A stretch of DNA of 6,654 nt from Planctomycetota bacterium. Lineage in GTDB: Bacteria; Planctomycetota; Phycisphaerae; WQYP01. The notes beneath the pieces are model-generated. The model searched no databases. It was not told the origin of the DNA and saw nothing but the letters and a program-made list of their open reading frames with translations. The stretch covers positions 1 through 6,654 of the forward strand of contig JAJXZA010000400.1 of NCBI GenBank assembly GCA_021780285.1, written 5' to 3'. Within the stretch, counting starts at the first letter, position 1; every line of letters begins with the position of its first letter. Made by a program: the position numbers and the translations under genes. Below are positions 5,280-6,654 of this stretch, piece after piece.

Positions 5280-6494
5280 ATGGCGGTGACATGTGAGCAT
5301 TGCGGCACAGAGCAGCATGTAGGCAAGCTTGCCGAGCGCACGGCCGCGTTCTGCGTGCGCTGTGGAAGCCTGCTGGATACCGTCGAGCCGATGGATTTGA
5401 CCCTGGGTTTGGCCTGGACGTTGGCCATCTTTGTATTGCTGTTCCCGGCAAATCTATTGCCGCTGATGCAGGCTTCCCTTGGGACGCAATCACGTGTCAA
5501 CTATATCAGCAACGGCGTATCGGCGCTCTGGAGCGATCACTGGCCGGTTTTGGCCATCATGTTTGCGCTTTTCGCTATTGTATTTCCATTTGTGCGGGCC
5601 GCGTTGATGTTGCTGGTCTTGGGCTGCATCCGTAGAGGTCGGTGTTCGTCGCGGGTGGGGCGAATGTTTCGTTTGGCCCAGGCTATTGAATTATGGGCGA
5701 TGCCGGATGTGCTGGTGCTGGCTGGCTTCGTGGTGTACATGCGGACAAACGTTCAGTTGGAGGGACATATTGAATGGGGCGGATGGTGTCTGATTATGGT
5801 GGCAGGATTGCACATGCTGAGCCCCTGGTGCCTGTCCTCACATCGAATTTGGCGAGCCATTATGCCGGATCGCCCCGTCAGCGGCAGGGAACCTGCCATC
5901 AGTTGTGAAGTGTGCAACATGACGCTTCCCCGGATCTATCAGGGTTGCCGCTGTCCGCGCTGCGCAAAGCGACTTCGTTTACGTAAAGAATACGCCATGC
6001 ATCGCACGGCTGCGCTGGTAATAGCGGGTTATATCCTTTATTTTCCAGCATACTATTTTTCGATGAGTTACACCTTGCAGCCGGGCGGCATCAAATGGCA
6101 TTCAATTATCGAAGGTGTCCGGGAACTCATCAATGCCGGTTTCTGGGAACTTGCCATTATTATCGTTATCACCAGCATTTTGATTCCACTACTGAAGCTC
6201 CTTGGTTTGAGTTGGATGCTTGTGAGCGTTCGGCACCCATCGAGAAAGCATCTGGTATTGCGTACCCGACTGTACCATGTCATCCATAGTATTGGACGAT
6301 GGTCCAATGTGGATCCATTTATTGTGGCATTGATGGCGCCTTTGCTGTCTTTTCGGGGTGTGGTGGAAGTACATGTGGGACGTGCCGCCCTGCCGTTTGC
6401 ATTGGTAGTGGCATTTACCATGCTTGCCGCACGCAGCTTCGACCCTCGACTGATGTGGGATGCCATGCTGCAAAAGGAGATTGCCAATGGATGA
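5280..6494 (+). CDS. pqiA: PqiA/LetA-family inner-membrane protein (MCE lipid-transport partner)
   Basis: The 404-residue protein has two tandem PqiA domains. Each starts with a zinc ribbon: Cys5-Cys8 with Cys25-Cys28, and Cys209-Cys212 with Cys225-Cys228. Each is followed by about four membrane helices (near 41-63, 88-116, 139-155, 167-183, then 242-264, 288-316, 344-358, 368-384). Family signatures include ELWAMPDV (137-144), IGRWSNVDPF (338-347) and the terminal FDPRLMWD (387-394). PqiA and LetA sit in the inner membrane and work with a periplasm-spanning MCE protein (PqiB or LetB), thought to move lipids between the membranes. The ATG at 5280 is chosen because GGGG lies 9 nt upstream and the zinc ribbon begins four residues later. 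A GTG at 5253 would add nine residues. The stop overlaps the start of the expected next gene, as in intact pqiAB operons. The second WSM motif has Asn in place of Met, probably tolerated. Confidence 0.93.
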   Translation: MAVTCEHCGTEQHVGKLAERTAAFCVRCGSLLDTVEPMDLTLGLAWTLAIFVLLFPANLLPLMQASLGTQSRVNYISNGVSALWSDHWPVLAIMFALFAIVFPFVRAALMLLVLGCIRRGRCSSRVGRMFRLAQAIELWAMPDVLVLAGFVVYMRTNVQLEGHIEWGGWCLIMVAGLHMLSPWCLSSHRIWRAIMPDRPVSGREPAISCEVCNMTLPRIYQGCRCPRCAKRLRLRKEYAMHRTAALVIAGYILYFPAYYFSMSYTLQPGGIKWHSIIEGVRELINAGFWELAIIIVITSILIPLLKLLGLSWMLVSVRHPSRKHLVLRTRLYHVIHSIGRWSNVDPFIVALMAPLLSFRGVVEVHVGRAALPFALVVAFTMLAARSFDPRLMWDAMLQKEIANG

Positions 6495-6537
6495 AAATAG
6501 CGCTTTTACCGACGCCACACCGCCGGTGGGATCATAG
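6487..6537 (+). pseudogene. Truncated start of the expected pqiB (MCE protein)
   Basis: An ATG overlaps the last codons of pqiA and has a very good Shine-Dalgarno, AAGGAG (6474-6479), 7 nt upstream. This is the classic coupled arrangement of pqiA and pqiB. The frame reads MDENSAFTDATPPVGS and then meets TAG at 6535. A short acidic, Ala/Pro-containing N-terminus is normal for PqiB. The Trp/Pro-rich membrane segment and MCE domain that should follow are not seen in any plus-strand frame of the remaining 117 bp. I infer that the reading frame was broken after about codon 14 by inserted or rearranged DNA. A tiny translated leader peptide is an alternative. Confidence 0.5.
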
Positions 6538-6538
6538 C

Positions 6539-6646
6539 GCGGGCTATGCCCGCAACCCAAGGTGTGAGGTAAGGCCCATGGTAATGGGACCATTTGTTCT
6601 ATTCAGGTGGGCTGTGCGGCATGGGGCGGTTTCTTCCACCCGCCCC
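6539..6646. repeat. Cluster of GC-rich inverted repeats after pqiA
   Basis: Three inverted repeats follow each other: GCGGGC-TAT-GCCCGC (6539-6553), CCCAT-GGTA-ATGGG (6575-6588) and GGGGCGG/CCGCCCC (6623-6629 and 6640-6646) with a 10-nt loop. The last is next to C-tracts running to the window end (6643-6654), which make the minus strand G-rich. The frame beginning at 6491 stays open to the window end, but its product is Arg/Pro-rich and matches nothing I know. The stretch looks like a noncoding repetitive or inserted element. The first hairpin could also act as a 3' stabiliser of the pqiA messenger. Confidence 0.45.
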
Positions 6647-6654
6647 CTGCCCCC

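Noticed and set aside
6491..6654. Open frame from ATG at 6491 to the window end as an alternative next gene
   Set aside because: Its composition is Arg/Pro-rich, it runs through three hairpins, it shows no MCE features, and its spacing to the Shine-Dalgarno is worse than that of the ATG at 6487.
6639..6654. G-quadruplex on the minus strand at the window end
   Set aside because: Only three G-tracts are visible before the window ends, so a complete four-tract motif cannot be shown.

Overview
The window looks like a chromosomal segment of a Gram-negative bacterium with moderately high GC. Two things point to a two-membrane envelope: a large lipoprotein with a clear lipobox, and a PqiA/LetA-type inner-membrane protein of the kind that works with MCE lipid-transport proteins. 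I cannot place the organism by lineage from the sequence alone.

Layout. Positions 2-241 hold the C-terminal end of an IS630-type transposase, cut by the window edge, followed by a GC-rich hairpin (255-289). Next is a membrane-anchored NERD-domain protein (334-999, +). Converging on it is a 557-residue, alanine- and glutamine-rich coiled-coil lipoprotein of unknown function (1048-2721, -). It has a good sigma70-type promoter (2822-2850) and a leader with mutually exclusive short stems. A noncoding stretch rich in short inverted repeats separates it from the next gene.

The centre is a hemerythrin cluster. A RIC/YtfE/ScdA-type di-iron protein for iron-sulfur cluster repair (3040-3753, -) is transcribed away from two hemerythrin-like proteins of different subfamilies (3929-4453 and 4470-5009, +). 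The shared AT-rich intergenic region has back-to-back -10-like boxes around a perfect 5-5-5 palindrome, which suggests common control. The likely theme is handling of nitric oxide, oxygen or iron with repair of damaged Fe-S or di-iron centres.

The last part holds pqiA (5280-6494, +), a two-domain protein with two zinc ribbons and about eight membrane segments. A second start with an excellent Shine-Dalgarno overlaps its stop codon, exactly where pqiB (MCE protein) is expected, but that frame ends after 16 codons. The sequence beyond is a run of GC-rich hairpins with no MCE-like coding. The pqi operon therefore appears interrupted, probably by a repeat or inserted element.

The most interesting points are the broken pqiB start, the three-protein hemerythrin cluster with its shared operator-like site, and the orphan coiled-coil lipoprotein with its structured leader.
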